From: Hippopus hippopus
Taxonomy: Eukaryota; Mollusca; Bivalvia; Cardiida; Cardiidae
DNA: 64,000 nt
Direction: 5' to 3'
Assembly: GCA_946811185.2 (NCBI GenBank)
Contig: OX328104.1
Coordinates: forward strand, 48,096,505-48,160,504
Program-made: the position numbers and the translations under genes
Shown: piece by piece, positions 23,255 to 35,016 of the stretch
Layout of the letters: every line of letters starts with the position of its first letter
How positions within the stretch are numbered: position 1 is the stretch's first letter
Notes under the pieces: model-generated
Databases searched by the model: none
Told to the model about the DNA's origin: nothing
What the model saw: only the letters and a program-made list of their open reading frames with translations

Positions 23255-23311
23255 TGTTAGAAATACCAACTAGTATGCAGAAAGTAAGTAGTGATTCTCA
23301 GCAATACAAAC

Positions 23312-26300
23312 CTTGATACTTCGATTGTCATCCGACTCATATTTTGACTCATTCCCATGGAAAAAGACTTTGTCCAGTTGCAATTCAGCTGATTTGTGCG
23401 TGTGTGAATGTAAAGCATCTTCATCTTGTTGTTTGATAGCCCAATATATTTGTTGTTCAGCTTTAGGAGATGCATCAAGAGGTGAACTGCCCATAATGGT
23501 AAGCTCAGATTCTTCATATTCAAATGCATGAACATAATCATTGTTGCTTACAGTGTTTGTTATATTATTCTGGAATTTGGAAAAATCTGAATGGACTTTT
23601 TCTTCCAACACATGTAAATCAGCCTTATTCAGTCCATCTGTACATTGCTCATACTCTTCCTGGCATCCCTCTCCTCCCTTGCTTATTGAAAAAGCCATCT
23701 TCAAACTGCCCTGTTCTGGTTTTGCTTCATCAACACTGTACTGTTGTAATGAACTAACTGTATGTACATTTTGTTTGATGTCTTCTTTTTCATCCGTTCT
23801 ATTTGGCCCAAGTTGCATGGATTCCCAAGTCTCTAGAGCAAGCTGGTGACCCACTTTCATTGATGATGTTGATTTCTCCCTAGGACAAGGTTCCTCATTC
23901 TTCTGGACTTCTTTAACTGCTTCAACAACAATGTCCTCAGACTGCTTTGCAAGCTGGTAATTGCTATTAGGTACCTCTGCAAATACAACACATTCTTTGT
24001 GTGGTGTATTTTTCGTATCTACCTGGATTTCACCTGTGCCTGGTAACAGCATTTCTGGTGTACCATCACAGCATCTAGTAAGATTGAAATCTCCTCTGTC
24101 CTCACCACAAGGATTACAAGTCACTACTTTACTGTTCTGTATATCACCAAGACTTTGGGTCACTATTTTGTTGTCCATTTTGAAAGGTTCCTTCATTGCT
24201 ATGTGATCTTCTTTAAAGATGTTATTTTGTTTACATCTATTGCACTCTTGCTCACACTCCAATGGCATACAACATAATTTACAAATATTATCAGAATGGT
24301 CTTTCCCTTCACAGTCTTCTTCGTCAAATTTAGCATGTGAGCTAGTGTTATATGAGATACAATTCATCTGTCTTTCATCACAAAGTAACATTTTGTGAGA
24401 ACCACTTTCTTCTTGCATCTTTTTCCTGACATAATCAAGCTCAACATATTGTCTCATATCTTCTCCAACTGGACTGCTAGTACATGGTAATGCATTTTGC
24501 ATAGGTTTAGTAGAATAATCAGATTCTGCAATGTTTTTCACTTTCTCAAAGTAAGTGTTGTCTACTAATGGATTGCATAATGCACAAGAGGTTGACATGT
24601 TAAAGGATGTCTGTTCACCATCACTTGCTTTATATGTTGCTGAAACTTCATCTGAAAAATTTCCAGCGAAAGTTTCGTTTTTGTTTTCCATTCTATCTTC
24701 TGATGAAATGTGTTTTGTACCTTCCTGATTCTTTTCTAGACTAGATTTGTTTGACTCAGTAAGATTGCAGTTCGAATCTAAAGATTCGAATCTGCTTTCA
24801 CAGTTTTCCATTGTTTGGTTCCTTGTAGATGGAAGGGTTTCAGACCCTGAATTCAGCTCATCATGGTCTCCTCCAAAGGTTGACCATTCATCTGCTCCAA
24901 CATCATTTTCCTTCAAGTTCATTTTATCATTCATTGGTTCAATTTCGAGCTGTTCTAAAACTTCACTCTCTATTTTATTTGCTGTGTGTTTGCTCATCCA
25001 TTCACTTTCTGAATCATCAGTAGCATCACTTCCAATGGTTGAATCCCTAGTAGTTTGTTCTAATTGATTCTTAAAGGTCACATTTTCAATTTCATGAACT
25101 TCATGGCTGACATGGTCAAAATCAGGCATAGTTGAATTGTTATTAAGCAAAAGGTCTTCAGAGTTTCTCTTTTGTCCCTGGAGGTAATAATTAGAGTGTT
25201 TTTGCATACCTTTAGACTCAGGATCTCTCCTGTCTCCATTCTTTCTGTTAAGATCACTGATACATTGATCTTGGTCAAATTTTTGTTCAAATAAAACAGT
25301 TGGAGTGTTGTCTAGAGCTACAGGGCCTTCAAAGATTGCACTTAACTTAGTATCATCTGCTGTAACAGGATATCCTTTGCATGCTTTATCCTCCATTAAA
25401 CTGCCAACATCTGACATACTTTCATTCAGACTTTCTTGCAGCATTCCAAAATTACTGGCATTTGGCTGATGATAAACTTCACACTCTTCTTTTTTGTTGT
25501 TAGACAAAATTTTTCTAATACATCCACTTTCATGCATATCTGATGTTGAGTTGTGTAGGATACATGAAGTCTCAAATTCTGCAGATGTTTTACCAGCTTC
25601 TTTCATGAATAATTTTTCAGGAGTTTGCATTAAAACGTTATCTCCATGGAGGGAAGTGTCAGACTCAATGTCTGAATCAAAAGTGGATTCTGCATCAACA
25701 GGAGGTTTCCCACTATTTTGTAAAAAGTCAGTTTCTACATCATCTATTACTGCTTTTTCTTTGTAGGCATATAGCTTTTCATGTTGTGGATTCTCATCTG
25801 CAGCGCTACTTGAGTCAATCTCTTTTGTCTGCAGGCAATCAGCAACTGATTCTAATTCCAGATTACCATAATCAACATATCCAATTTCTTCTGTTAAAGT
25901 TGTTAAAGCAGAATTAGAGTTTCTTTCCACACCAGGCCCTTCATCTTCACATGTTTCCATCTCACTGCTAGTCTGAATTTCTTCAGTGCTAGAAATCTCA
26001 GTAGAAACTTTCTCCCTAGGTATCCAAATCCCTTTTCCTACTGTGAATCCAAGCTCACTTCCATTAGCTTCACTTTCATCCTGATTTGGAATGTCTCCTA
26101 TGATAGAGGTTTTAAGAATTTCCTCAGTTTCATCCACGGCTTCCTCTGAAGCACATTCTAGACAGGTTTCATGTGAATACCTTCGCAAAGCTTCATGCTT
26201 ATCTAGGTATCTGGCAGCTTTTATATCTTCTTCTTGTTCATAGATTGGTAAATGTTGAAAAATATTCTCATGGAGCACTTGCCCAAACCAAGTGTTCATT

Positions 26301-26355
26301 CCATGGTTAAGTTCGTGCTCCAGTAGTTTTTCTTCACAATTCTCTGATTGTGGTA
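23312..26355 (-). CDS. Unrecognised minus-strand gene, large coding exon 2
   Basis: This exon, 3044 nt, is the strongest coding signal in the window. The acceptor is TTTTTATCTTTTTCAG above 26355 and the donor (ATCAAG then GTTTGT) lies below 23312. It enters in phase 1 and exits in phase 0, encoding residues ~67-1081 of the 1521-residue model. Most of it is acidic, Ser/Thr/Glu/Asp-rich and probably disordered. Two spots stand out: GFTVGKGIWIPREK near residue 170-180, and a Cys-rich stretch near 755-830 (CKLCC, CEQECNRC, CNPC, RCC), which could bind metal. No signal peptide or membrane segment is seen. Function is unknown, and nothing in the sequence supports a family name. Confidence 0.88.
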
Positions 26356-26680
26356 CTGAAAAAGATAAAAAAAAAAATAGGGCAATTTCAAAACAATCAT
26401 GCTTAAATTATAAAAGAAACATTTCAAAACAACAAAGGATAACTTCCAATACAGACAGAGTTTATTTCTTGACCTTTAACCTTTTATTAATATATACAGC
26501 ACCTAGACATGCATCAAATTGCAAAGGTGGTGCAAAGAAAATATACTTGGTAGAAAGGAAACTTCATGTTTATGACCGACGCCAAATAAACATTTTTGGA
26601 AAAGGGGTATTCCATGTCACTGTCATTCATAAGACAAATGCTTCAAAGCCACCATGATTTAGTTGTTTGGAAATTCTAGC
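26356..26680. other. Intron sequence between exons 1 and 2, nothing recognised
   Basis: AT-rich; no repeat family is identified apart from the MITEs that follow. Confidence 0.5.
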
Positions 26681-27150
26681 TTAACCTTTTACCTACTAAT
26701 TTGCTGTTTTATGATCCTGCAGGAGCAAGCTTCTTAAAAGGTAACAGCACAAGGACAAAATGCTGCTAACAAGCCTGAAGTCCTCCTTTTCCCACAACCT
26801 TTTATAGGTCAAATCTTATTAGTTGAGTCACCATAAAGTTTGTCTTCTGCAAAAGTCTCAGTATTGGCAAGTCTGAACTTATGTGAAGGCTACTTGGCTT
26901 CTTGTACAGTTGTGTGCTAACCTAGAAAACTCACTTAACTCTTTGCCAGAAGACAAAATTTTAGCCTGGTCCGAATAGAAAGCATTTGCAGACAAAAATT
27001 AAATAATGCTGAAATACTGAGATTTGTCTGTGATAAAATTGAAAATGTTAAGGGGAAAGGAGAAAAGGCTGGTTGCAACCTTTTTCTCCTTTTCCCCACT
27101 ATGTTTTCAGAGGCCTTCTATCTAATATTAACCAATCATAACACTTAAAA
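26681..27150. mobile_element. Two family A MITEs
   Basis: The copy at about 26681-26881 (minus) is badly decayed. The copy at about 26935-27150 (plus) keeps TTAACTCTTTGCCAGAAGAC and a clear hairpin (GGGGAAAGGAGAAAAGGCTGG). Confidence 0.7.
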
Positions 27151-27429
27151 TAATTTGTATTTCACCCTATCATCTAAATAAAGAAATCTAAGACAAACAT
27201 ATCTCATTGTTTAAAAGTTACAAGAGCATATCAAATCCATTTACTCATGAGCACAACTTGAAAGTTTTTCTTCTTTGTAAGTTGTTTTCTGATTCCAACG
27301 ACAAGTCTTTTAATTATGTTAAGAGAAAAAAAAAAACTCTTGACCAAAAAATTTTATTGATCAGAGCTGAGACAAAAACAAAATGACTAAGTCTTAAATT
27401 CTGCCATCAGTTCCCAGTATTACAAATTG

Positions 27430-27658
27430 TTAACACTTTACCAAACAACAAAATTTTAGATTGGTCCAAATTGAAAGCATTTGTAGACGACAAATTAAAT
27501 GTTGCACAAATTAGGAACTTTTTCTTTGAAACGTTTAAAAACATAGTGGGTAAAGGAGAAGATGCTGGTAACCAGCACTTTCTCCTTTTCCCACAATTTT
27601 TTCATAAGGCTTCTTTCTCAAGATCGTTAAAACTCGCCATTGTGTGGAAAAGGGTTAA
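27430..27658 (+). mobile_element. Family A MITE, near complete
   Basis: TTAACACTTTACCAAACAAC at the left and TTAA at 27655-27658. Both arms and the hairpin are preserved. Confidence 0.85.
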
Positions 27659-27759
27659 CCCTTAATTAAAAGTGCTAAATAAATGAAACAAACATTTTCA
27701 CTCAATAGTAAACTGAAATATTGTGATTTTAAAATTAATTTCACCGAGGAGTAAAAAGT

Positions 27760-27865
27760 ATCAGCCGTGAAAATTGAAGATCAGACTGCACGTTTTGTGC
27801 AGTCTGAACTTGATCTTCACTGTCCCTCAAAGTGCTCTGAGTCCCACTTAGCAGCTTAGGGGTTA
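27760..27865. mobile_element. Family B MITE fragment near exon 1 donor
   Basis: Hairpin AGATCAGACTGCACG against CGTTTTGTGCAGTCTGAAC, with CAGCTTAGGGGTTAA at the end, about 50 bp from the exon 1 donor. Confidence 0.75.
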
Positions 27866-27915
27866 AAGGTCGAGAAACTGCCTGAAAGCAACAAAGAGAA
27901 ATATAATGTACTTAC

Positions 27916-28114
27916 CTATGCTTTCTTGTTGCTTGCTTTCAGTGGAATAAGTAATTTTTTCTTGAATTTTCTGTAACATCAGACGCTTAATTGTCATAAT
28001 TTCTTCCTCAAGTTCTAATATCTTGTCTTCTAATGTCCTGCCTTCAGTAGCATAATTGATGCTGATTTCAGGTTGGTGAAGTTCATTGCTAAACTCTTTT
28101 GAATTTTCTTCCAT
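27916..28114 (-). CDS. Unrecognised minus-strand gene, first coding exon
   Basis: The donor is consensus (ATAG then GTAAGT) below 27916. The ATG at 28114 is chosen because it has a strong context (A at -3, G at +4) and is the first ATG after in-frame TAG and TGA codons ~21-27 nt upstream. Those stops lie in the same exon if the acceptor CCTATAATTTCAG above 28142 is used. It encodes 66 residues, exiting in phase 1. Residues ~28-55 (LEDKILELEEEIMTIKRL) form a likely short coiled coil, suggesting a self- or partner-binding N-terminus. Confidence 0.75.
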
Positions 28115-28224
28115 CCTGTATGGCACTATAAACAATCACTAGCTGAAATTATAGGTACAGGAAAATCTTATTAACTCTAATACAGCTAAGCACAAACTTG
28201 CACTGCTATTCTGGATAGTATGGT

Positions 28225-28285
28225 TTAAGATCAGACTGCACTGTACATGTACTTTGATCTTACATCTTCACTGTCCAATGTTTCA
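28225..28285. mobile_element. Family B hairpin fragment
   Basis: AAGATCAGACTGCACTG and TACTTTGATCTTACATCTTC form a decayed family B core just upstream of the first coding exon. Confidence 0.5.
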
Positions 28286-28383
28286 TGAGAAATTCTGGCC
28301 AAGATTCTGGCTAGATTTGCAAGGTCTGCTTCTTTTCTACTGATTGAGCTTGTTCATTACCTGAATATTCAGTTTATACTGGT

Positions 28384-28604
28384 TTACCTTTCACCGAGCA
28401 GTTCTGTGTTTTAATGAGGGGAAAAAACTTTTTGGAAACATGGTGGGAAGTAGAGAAAATGCTGGCAACCAGCATTTCCTCCCTTTCACACAATGTTTTC
28501 TACCCTATCAAACACAATTCCTGTCATTTGAGTCACATCTGGTTTGTCATCTGCAAATGCTTTCAATTTGGATTTGTCTAAAATTTGTCGTTTGGTCAAG
28601 GGTT
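28384..28604 (-). mobile_element. Family A MITE
   Basis: A complete but diverged copy. The hairpin is GAGAAAATGCTGG against CCAGCATTTCCTC. Confidence 0.78.
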
Positions 28605-28635
28605 ACTTATGAGGAACTGGTTTGAATGGACATAT

Positions 28636-28935
28636 TTTTGACTTGCACATATTGAGAGCATTATGGTGCAGATGACAAATTCAGTGTGGATCAAATTATG
28701 GGATTTGTCTATGATAGGATGGAAAACCTTGTAAGAAAAGGAGATAGAGATACACAATAATTGCTGTCTGTCTGTCTGTCTGTCCGTCCCTCCCTCAATC
28801 CATCTATCTATCTACCGGTCTGTCGGTCAGTCAGTTGGTCTATTCAATTTCCTGATAGCAGATACACACCAAACTTGCATGACTACCAGCAGGCATTTTA
28901 ACCAGAACTTTCTCCTTTCTCACAAGCTTTCCTTA
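28636..28935 (+). mobile_element. Family A MITE interrupted by simple repeat
   Basis: Long arm and left hairpin arm run to AAAAGGAGATAGAG at about 28750. The right hairpin arm (AACTTTCTCCTTTCTCACAAG) resumes at about 28900. The intervening bases include a (TGTC)n and (CTAT)n tract at 28766-28830. Confidence 0.6.
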
Positions 28936-29370
28936 TGTATGTATATACGATCCCTGGTGTGCTCTTCGGATTACAAAACGACAATCGTTTGTGATTTTAA
29001 CCTGATTGCCCAACACTACCGATTTGATAGATTTTGTACAGGAATTGGACCAGTTCTATGGTATTTCACTTACCTGCTTATTTTAGCAAACATTAAAATT
29101 GATTTTGCCAAAAATGTTTGCACAGTTTGAGGAAAGGTTCCTAAAGTGTTTGAAGAGCTTATAACTGTGAACATGTAGATCTATCTATAAAATCTTGTTT
29201 GCGCATATTGCATGAAAACAATTTATCTTTTAGTAGGCTGTCATTAAAACTTGATATTTAAATGAAATTATGTAGTTTAGATCTGAACCCCCATCATTGT
29301 TTGTGTACCCCCAACTCCAGTTACCAAAGGGTACAAAAACCTCAAGCTAGAAAAAGCACAGCACACTCTG

Positions 29371-29655
29371 AAGTTAAAGTGGTAACTGGTGAGGGTGTGT
29401 CAGTGTTTTATTCAGATAGATCACAAAAAGTGCATAAAAATTGGATACTTATAGCCAGTTGCTAATCCTCTTCTCTTTCCCCCCCCACCTCCGGGATAGT
29501 TTGAATTTGGAATAGTCTAAAATTGTACGCCATTTCGTAAAGAGTTAAAAACGATAACTGATGAGGGTGTGTCAGTGTTTTATTCAGATAGTGCACAAAA
29601 AAAAACTGCATAAAAATGGCTACTTATAGCAAATTGCTAATCCCTCCCCCTTCCA
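29371..29655 (+). repeat. Direct repeat pair of ~110 bp
   Basis: 29371-29480 and 29547-29655 share GAGGGTGTGTCAGTGTTTTA, TTCAGATAG, GCATAAAAAT and TTGCTAATCC. A family A end fragment (TTTGAATTTGGAATAGTC, 29498-29548) lies between them. Confidence 0.75.
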
Positions 29656-29659
29656 AGGA

Positions 29660-30220
29660 TATTTTCCAGGATCTTTCAAATGTTGGGGTGGCGGTAGGGA
29701 AGGCGGTGCCACATAGGAAGATCAAAGATCAGACGGTATATTCCATTTTGTCTAATCTTTGGTTTATTGTGGCCTAGATCCACTAAAAAAAGCAATTTCA
29801 ATTGTTCTTGCTTTTGAGTCCCTGATAAGTCCAATTTGTGATTTCTAATCAGCCATTAACTTCAAGTACTATTTTAATTTACTTCCTGGTGAAAACTTGT
29901 ATCTAACTAAATTCACATATTTATATACTGATAGCCGTCTGAAAAAAACATGAATGTTCTCCGCACTAACCTGCTGAATCAAACAGATATTGAAGAAAAA
30001 CCCTTTCCTTGCAACATCATCATTAATTCGGTTTAAAGAAGTCTTTTTTTTTCATGATCACCCGAAACTGCGAAAGAGACTGTCAATACGATTTTAGGGA
30101 ATTTCCATTTGGAGAATAACCTCGTCTTGGTTAATAGGGGAGGTAACCAACCTAACTGGGGAATATACCTCACTCGTCAAAACTCGCTTAGCCTGCCGTT
30201 TTATGTATATGTGTGCACCC
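29660..30220 (-). promoter_or_regulatory. Candidate promoter and non-coding first exon of the minus-strand gene
   Basis: This is a largely repeat-free stretch upstream of the coding start, apart from a decayed inverted pair near 29725. A plausible minus-strand donor (CAGCAG then GTTAGT) lies at 29971/29970 and would join an untranslated exon to the acceptor above 28142. No TATA element or start site can be fixed, so this rests on position and one splice signal. Confidence 0.25.
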
Positions 30221-30224
30221 TTAA

Positions 30225-30330
30225 CCCTTAAAGCTCTCACACCAACTTAAATTGTCTTTGCAGCCGCATAGGTTAAGATAAGACTGCACAGAACGTGCAG
30301 TCTGATCTTAGATCAACACTGTCTGCCATC
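30225..30330. mobile_element. Family B MITE fragment
   Basis: The hairpin reads TAAGACTGCACAGAACG against CGTGCAGTCTGATCTTAGATC, with AACCCTTAAAGCTCTC at the left. Confidence 0.7.
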
Positions 30331-30399
30331 TATGTTACATATCGTGAGGGGAAAAAACTTTGTAATAGCAATGTTTCTGTTTGTTGTTCCTAATTAAAA

Positions 30400-30660
30400 G
30401 CCGAGCCCCGGTAGCTCAGTCGGTAGCGTATAGGACTTGAGAACAGGGGGTCGCTGGCTCGATCCCCGGCTCGACCAATCTCCTTCCGAGGATTGATGAT
30501 AGTCATTCCGACAGGATTCATTCCTCTCTCATCGCTGACCTTTGTGTCGACGATGGCTATGTGGAAAAGGAGCCAGTGGCTTGGAAAAAATATTGTGCGG
30601 AGTGCTGGTAAAAGAATCTTCAAGAAAGCATGGATAGGTGCCATATTAAATGACACAGAC
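30400..30660 (+). mobile_element. tRNA-derived SINE, with intact head
   Basis: The head carries both pol III promoter boxes: A-box region GGTAGCTCAGTCGGTAGCGT and B-box region GGCTCGATCCCC. The body (GATTGATGATAGTCATTCC, ATTCATTCCTCTCTCATCGC, AAGCATGGATAGGTGCC) is shared with the copies at 14.5, 34.5, 36.5, 52.9 and 63.6 kb. Confidence 0.88.
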
Positions 30661-30699
30661 GCGGTTGTTCATTTATATATAAAGACCTATTTTTAGCTC

Positions 30700-31600
30700 A
30701 ACTGGCTGAAAGCCAGCAGAGCTCATGTCATTGCGTGGTTTCCGTCGTCCGTCTGTTCGTCCGTTTGTTAAGTTTTTTTCTTGTTTACGCGATAAAGTCT
30801 GCATTTGCGGTCAGATTTTCGTCAAACTTGCAAAGTTTGTTTATCTCATCAATAGCTTGAACCCTATCGATTTTGAGAAAAATCCAACAAACAGTATGGG
30901 AAAAGTTGCCATTTCAAGTTGAAAATTTACATTTCTTGTTTACGCAATGAAGTCAGCATTTGTGGTTGGATTTTCATGAAACTTGCACAGTTTGTTTATC
31001 TTATCAATAGCTTCAACCCTATGGATTTCGAAAAAAATCCAACAAACAGTATAGGAAAAGTAGCCATTCAAAGTTGAAAATTTCCATCTCTTGGGTACAT
31101 GATAAAGTCTGCATTTGTAATCAGATTTTTGTGAAACTTACACAGTTTGTTTTTCTCATCAATAGCTTCAACTCTATTGATTTTGAAAAAAAAATCCAAC
31201 AAACAGTATGGGAAAAGTAGCCACTTCAAGTTGAAAATTTCCATTTCTTGTTTACGCGATGAAGTCAACATTTGTGGTCGGATTTTCATGAAACTTGTAC
31301 AATTGGTTTGTATTATAAACAGCTTGAACCCTAATGATTTTGAAAAAAAAAAAAATGTTATAATCAGTATGGGAAAAGTAGACATTCAAAGTTGAAAATT
31401 TCCATTTTTTGTTTGGACATTGAAGTTCACAGTGTTAATCCAATTCTTTTGAAACATAAAAAGATTGTTTGGTTCATCAAAGGATTGAACTCTATTAAAA
31501 GGGAAGAAAATCTAGTAAACTGTTCAGGAAAAGCAGCCATTTGATGAATTTATATCGTTTATTCAACAAAGTCCACATTTGAAATTTGCTAGGATTGTTT
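30700..31600 (+). mobile_element. Element with ~157-bp tandem core units (family E)
   Basis: GTTGAAAATTTCCATTTCTT recurs at about 30918, 31073, 31230 and 31391, giving periods of 155-161 bp. The 5' end is AGCTCAACTGGCTGAAAGCC followed by GTCCGTCTGTTCGTCCG, and the last unit is decayed. The organisation matches families D and F, but the sequence differs. Confidence 0.8.
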
Positions 31601-32490
31601 AATACAAGGCGTACTGAAACCCTATCAGATTTGGCTGATTCCGAACATTTAGTTTTGAGAAATTGCACTTCATTTTTTTCACTGTTTGTTCAATTCACCA
31701 TGCCTACTTATGCTGCCTTAGTGGGTTCAAGCCCAGTTGCAAGAACACATTTTTGTGTGTGTGTGTGGTTTTTTTTTTTTTTTTTTTCTTTTTTGCATTA
31801 TTAATTCATAATGTATGCTAGCATAAAAGCAAAATCACTGCAAGTAGAGCGATGAGGAGTGATTCGTCGTCACAGGACCTCCGTTTGACGGCGTTGTCTG
31901 CGCATGTCATATTCTTCGAAGATTGAAAAAAAGCCACCTAGCAGAAGATGAGTTTTACCGTTGCCATGATAAGACGGTGAGACCCGAAAGAACATCACCG
32001 TCTAAAAATGTGTACGAACTTGCCTTTCTTTCCATATATCCATTTAACTGATTGTGTTTTCTGGAGTGAAAGACCAGATTGCCTTGAAATATAGTAAAAC
32101 GGTGTAAATCTACATGCACTAAGCCATTTTTATAGGATGGTACTAGAACGAAAAAAGTGTACACACTTGCCTTTCTCTCGATGAGTTTTTATAACATCAA
32201 GTTTTCTTCTTCATACACCGTATTGCCACAAAATTATTTTTAAACACTGAAGACCTGATTTCCCTGCACTCTCGACTGGTACTAAAAGTGCAATCACTTG
32301 AATTTTCTTTCCATTTGTATTTTGAATTCAGTTCTCAGATTTTTGAGTCATCCACTTCTTAATCCATTTAACTCGACAATGACCAACCAACCAATCAACA
32401 AACAACGAATGCATGAATGTATTGTGGGTACTGTAATTTATTGTGTCGCGCTGTCGGGAGTTCCCCTTAGTTTCGAGTATTTCTGCCTTA
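31600..32490. repeat. Mixed spacer with decayed ~140-bp tandem
   Basis: ACTTGCCTTTCTTTCC-like segments occur at about 32011, 32157 and 32288. A perfect 9-bp hairpin AGACGGTGA against TCACCGTCT lies at about 31972-32003, and a long T run at about 31770-31790. No gene is seen. Confidence 0.5.
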
Positions 32491-32492
32491 GT

Positions 32493-32688
32493 CCTTAGGC
32501 TGCTACGTGCGACTCAATGGCCAGTTGTGGACAGTGTATATTAAGATTTGCAGCCTAATCTTGGATCTTCACTGTCCGGTAAGAGGATTCTTATCCCCAG
32601 AAAAAAACCCTTTGAAATAGCCAAATTCAGGTTTTTCCTATCGGCTTGACAGTTTCATTTAATTTTTTTTATAGCAGTTTAAGGGTTA
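32493..32688. mobile_element. Family B MITE, full length
   Basis: The left end CTTAGGCTGCTACGTGCGAC and the right end AGCAGTTTAAGGGTTAA are both present. The hairpin is eroded. A family A copy starts directly after it. Confidence 0.75.
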
Positions 32689-32689
32689 A

Positions 32690-32862
32690 CACTTAACCAA
32701 ACGACAAAATTTTGGACTCGTCACTAGTGGAAAAATTTTCACAAGTCGCACTAAAGTGATAGAATTTGTTTGTAGAAAACATTGTAGGAGAAGGAGAAAA
32801 TGCTGGTTATCAGCATTTTCTCATTTTCCCACCATGTTTCTGAAAGCTTTTCTTTTTTGGAA
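32690..32862 (+). mobile_element. Family A MITE, 3'-truncated
   Basis: TTAACCAAACGACAAAATTT and a well-kept hairpin (GGAGAAAATGCTGG against CAGCATTTTCTC). The short arm is lost. Confidence 0.78.
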
Positions 32863-32939
32863 GAGGCAGATAAACGTGTTTGATACAACATGTCCTTTTT
32901 ATCTAGTTTTTGCTATCTCAAAGTTCTTTTTGCCTAAAT

Positions 32940-33565
32940 AATCTCAATTGTAGGAGGGTGTGAATCCAAGATCAGGTTGCATGTTCCGTGCGGTCTGGTC
33001 TTGATCCACACTGTCCGCAAAAGTTCATTGACTTATATGTAAGAGAGGGACACTTCCGGGTTTGGAAATATTGCGTCAGAAGTGTACATGTATTTGATAT
33101 CAAATTTCATGTGCATTGTGTTCATAAATTGAAGGGATTTACTAAACTTAACCCTTAGACTGCCAAGCGCGACTCAAGGTGCTTTTAGGGCCACTGTAAA
33201 TCAAGGTCAAACTGCAAAGAACCTGCGTACGTGAAGTATGATTTTGGATCTACACTGTCCGATAAGGAGATGCTTTTTCCCCCCAAAACAATAAATGTGA
33301 AATTGCAGTATTTTGGTTTTCAGCTATTGGCTGGAGAGTTCTATATAACTTGACGCTTATCCTGCTAAGTAAATGAGTTGAAAATATTCAAGCCGATAGT
33401 AAACGCCCAAATTTTCCTATTTCAACGGTATTTTTGGAGGAAAGATATCTCCTTATCGGGCAATGTAGATCTAAGATCAGATTGCAAGTTCTGTGCAGTC
33501 TGATCTTGATCTATGTTGTCAGTAAAAGGACAGTGAGTAGCGCTTAGCAGTCTAAGAGTTACGAA
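32940..33565. mobile_element. Three family B MITE copies
   Basis: There is a fragment at about 32950-33020 and full-length copies at about 33146-33345 and 33352-33562. The last two are close to end to end and face opposite ways (CTTAGACTGCCAAGCGCGAC opens the first; GCTTATCCTGCTAAG opens the second; GCGCTTAGCAGTCTAAG closes it). Confidence 0.78.
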
Positions 33566-33911
33566 AATATACATGTAGAAGGTTATACGTTAACGTTGTT
33601 TGAATACGTAACTGTTTAAAACTTTAAAAATGGCGCTGTTCTAATCCGCATGTTTTATATTTTATATTGTGTTATGGATCGGAGGCCTTACGTAAGTACT
33701 ATATAGATGAACAACTCAGTCTTCAACTTTTTGATTTCATTCAAACTTTGATGGTTTTTAGCAAACAGTGCAGATGTCAAGCAAAGTCTTGGTCAAACGA
33801 ATGTCGCCTGACTATTACTGAAATACCTGCTAAAAGCGGCTAAAAACACCATTCAATCTAAAATGAAAAAATATTCAACACAAAATATAACGAGAAAAAT
33901 GATTTTATCAT

Positions 33912-34126
33912 TTAACACACAATCCGTTTTTTAACGATTTTCAAGAGAGAGATTTTGAAAACATATTAGGAAAATGAGAAAATGATGGTAACGAGCGTTT
34001 TCTCCTTTTCGCACATTGTTTCATACTTTTTCATTAAAAAATTCTAGTATTTGAGCAACAATTGATTTTTCGACTTCAAATGCTTTCGATTTCGAAGTCT
34101 AAAATCGTGTCATCTTGTTAAAGTTA
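33912..34126 (-). mobile_element. Family A MITE
   Basis: TTAACACACAATCCG at the left and TTGTTAAAGTTAA at the right. The hairpin has several mismatches. Confidence 0.75.
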
Positions 34127-34129
34127 ATT

Positions 34130-34485
34130 ATAAAGCTAATTATACAATCAAAACTGGGTTTGTAATACGGGAAATCCTGCTTCGCTCCTGGTCGGTGCGC
34201 ATCATCATCTCAGGGGACCCTTGGCGCCCTAAAGGAATGCAGAACCCACGTCCGGTACCGAGTATGCTCATGACCTTAACCCGAACCCTGCCGAATGAAT
34301 TTTGTTGACTGCTATGAAAAAGATTTAGTTAAAGTTGTTTACATCAGGTGGGTATTTTATGTCCTACACCAGGTGCTGAGGGGTCGAGACTGTAAATAAA
34401 GATCAGGCAGCATGTAAGTTTAGACTGATTTTGATGTACATGCATACTACTGGCAAAATGCATCAATGGTCGCTCGTCTCCAGCT
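34130..34485. other. Spacer, nothing recognised
   Basis: Slightly GC-richer than its surroundings, with no repeat or frame that I can support. Confidence 0.45.
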
Positions 34486-34489
34486 CGGT

Positions 34490-34690
34490 CTGTTTCTTTC
34501 CGAAGACTGATGATAGGCACTGCGACGAGATTCATTCCTCTCTCACCGCTGACCATTTTGTCAACAACAGTAGTTATCTGGGAAAGAAACCGTTGGCTCG
34601 TGAACAATATTGCGCGAAGTACTGGTAACAGAATGTCCAGGAGAGCATTGACAGGTGCACTGGCTGCTGTGACATAACTGTTCAGAAAAA
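34490..34690 (+). mobile_element. tRNA-derived SINE, headless copy
   Basis: AGACTGATGATAGGCACTGC, GATTCATTCCTCTCTCACCG and GCACTGGCTGCTGTGACATA match the SINE body. The tRNA-like head is absent. Confidence 0.78.
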
Positions 34691-34790
34691 TGATGAAAAC
34701 TGCATACAAACGCCATACAAAATCAAAGCGCTGAAAGCACTGATGGCTACAGCAATTTGTGCTCAATTGTGTTCATCCATGAACTGTCCA

Positions 34791-35016
34791 TTTGAAAAGT
34801 TGAAAATAATAATGATAATAATTTTGTGTACTGCTGCACTTTTCTTTATTTTTCACGTATACCCAAACGCAGAGGAGTAGTGAGTGGATGAGTAGTGAGT
34901 GGATGCATCCACTTACTACTCCTCGGCGTTTGGACATGCATAAAAAATAAAGAAAAGTGCAGCAATACACAAAATTATCATCATCATTATTATTACTTAT
35001 TTTTTAACTTTTCAAA
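34791..35016. mobile_element. 226-bp foldback with ~110-bp arms
   Basis: Arms 34791-34905 and 34906-35016 are inverted copies. They meet at the palindrome GGATGCATCC with essentially no loop. Shared landmarks are TGAAAAGTT, ATAATTTTGTGTA, TGCACTTTTCTTTATTTTT and GAGGAGTAGT. One arm carries a short internal duplication (GAGTAGTGAGTGGAT twice). Confidence 0.9.
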
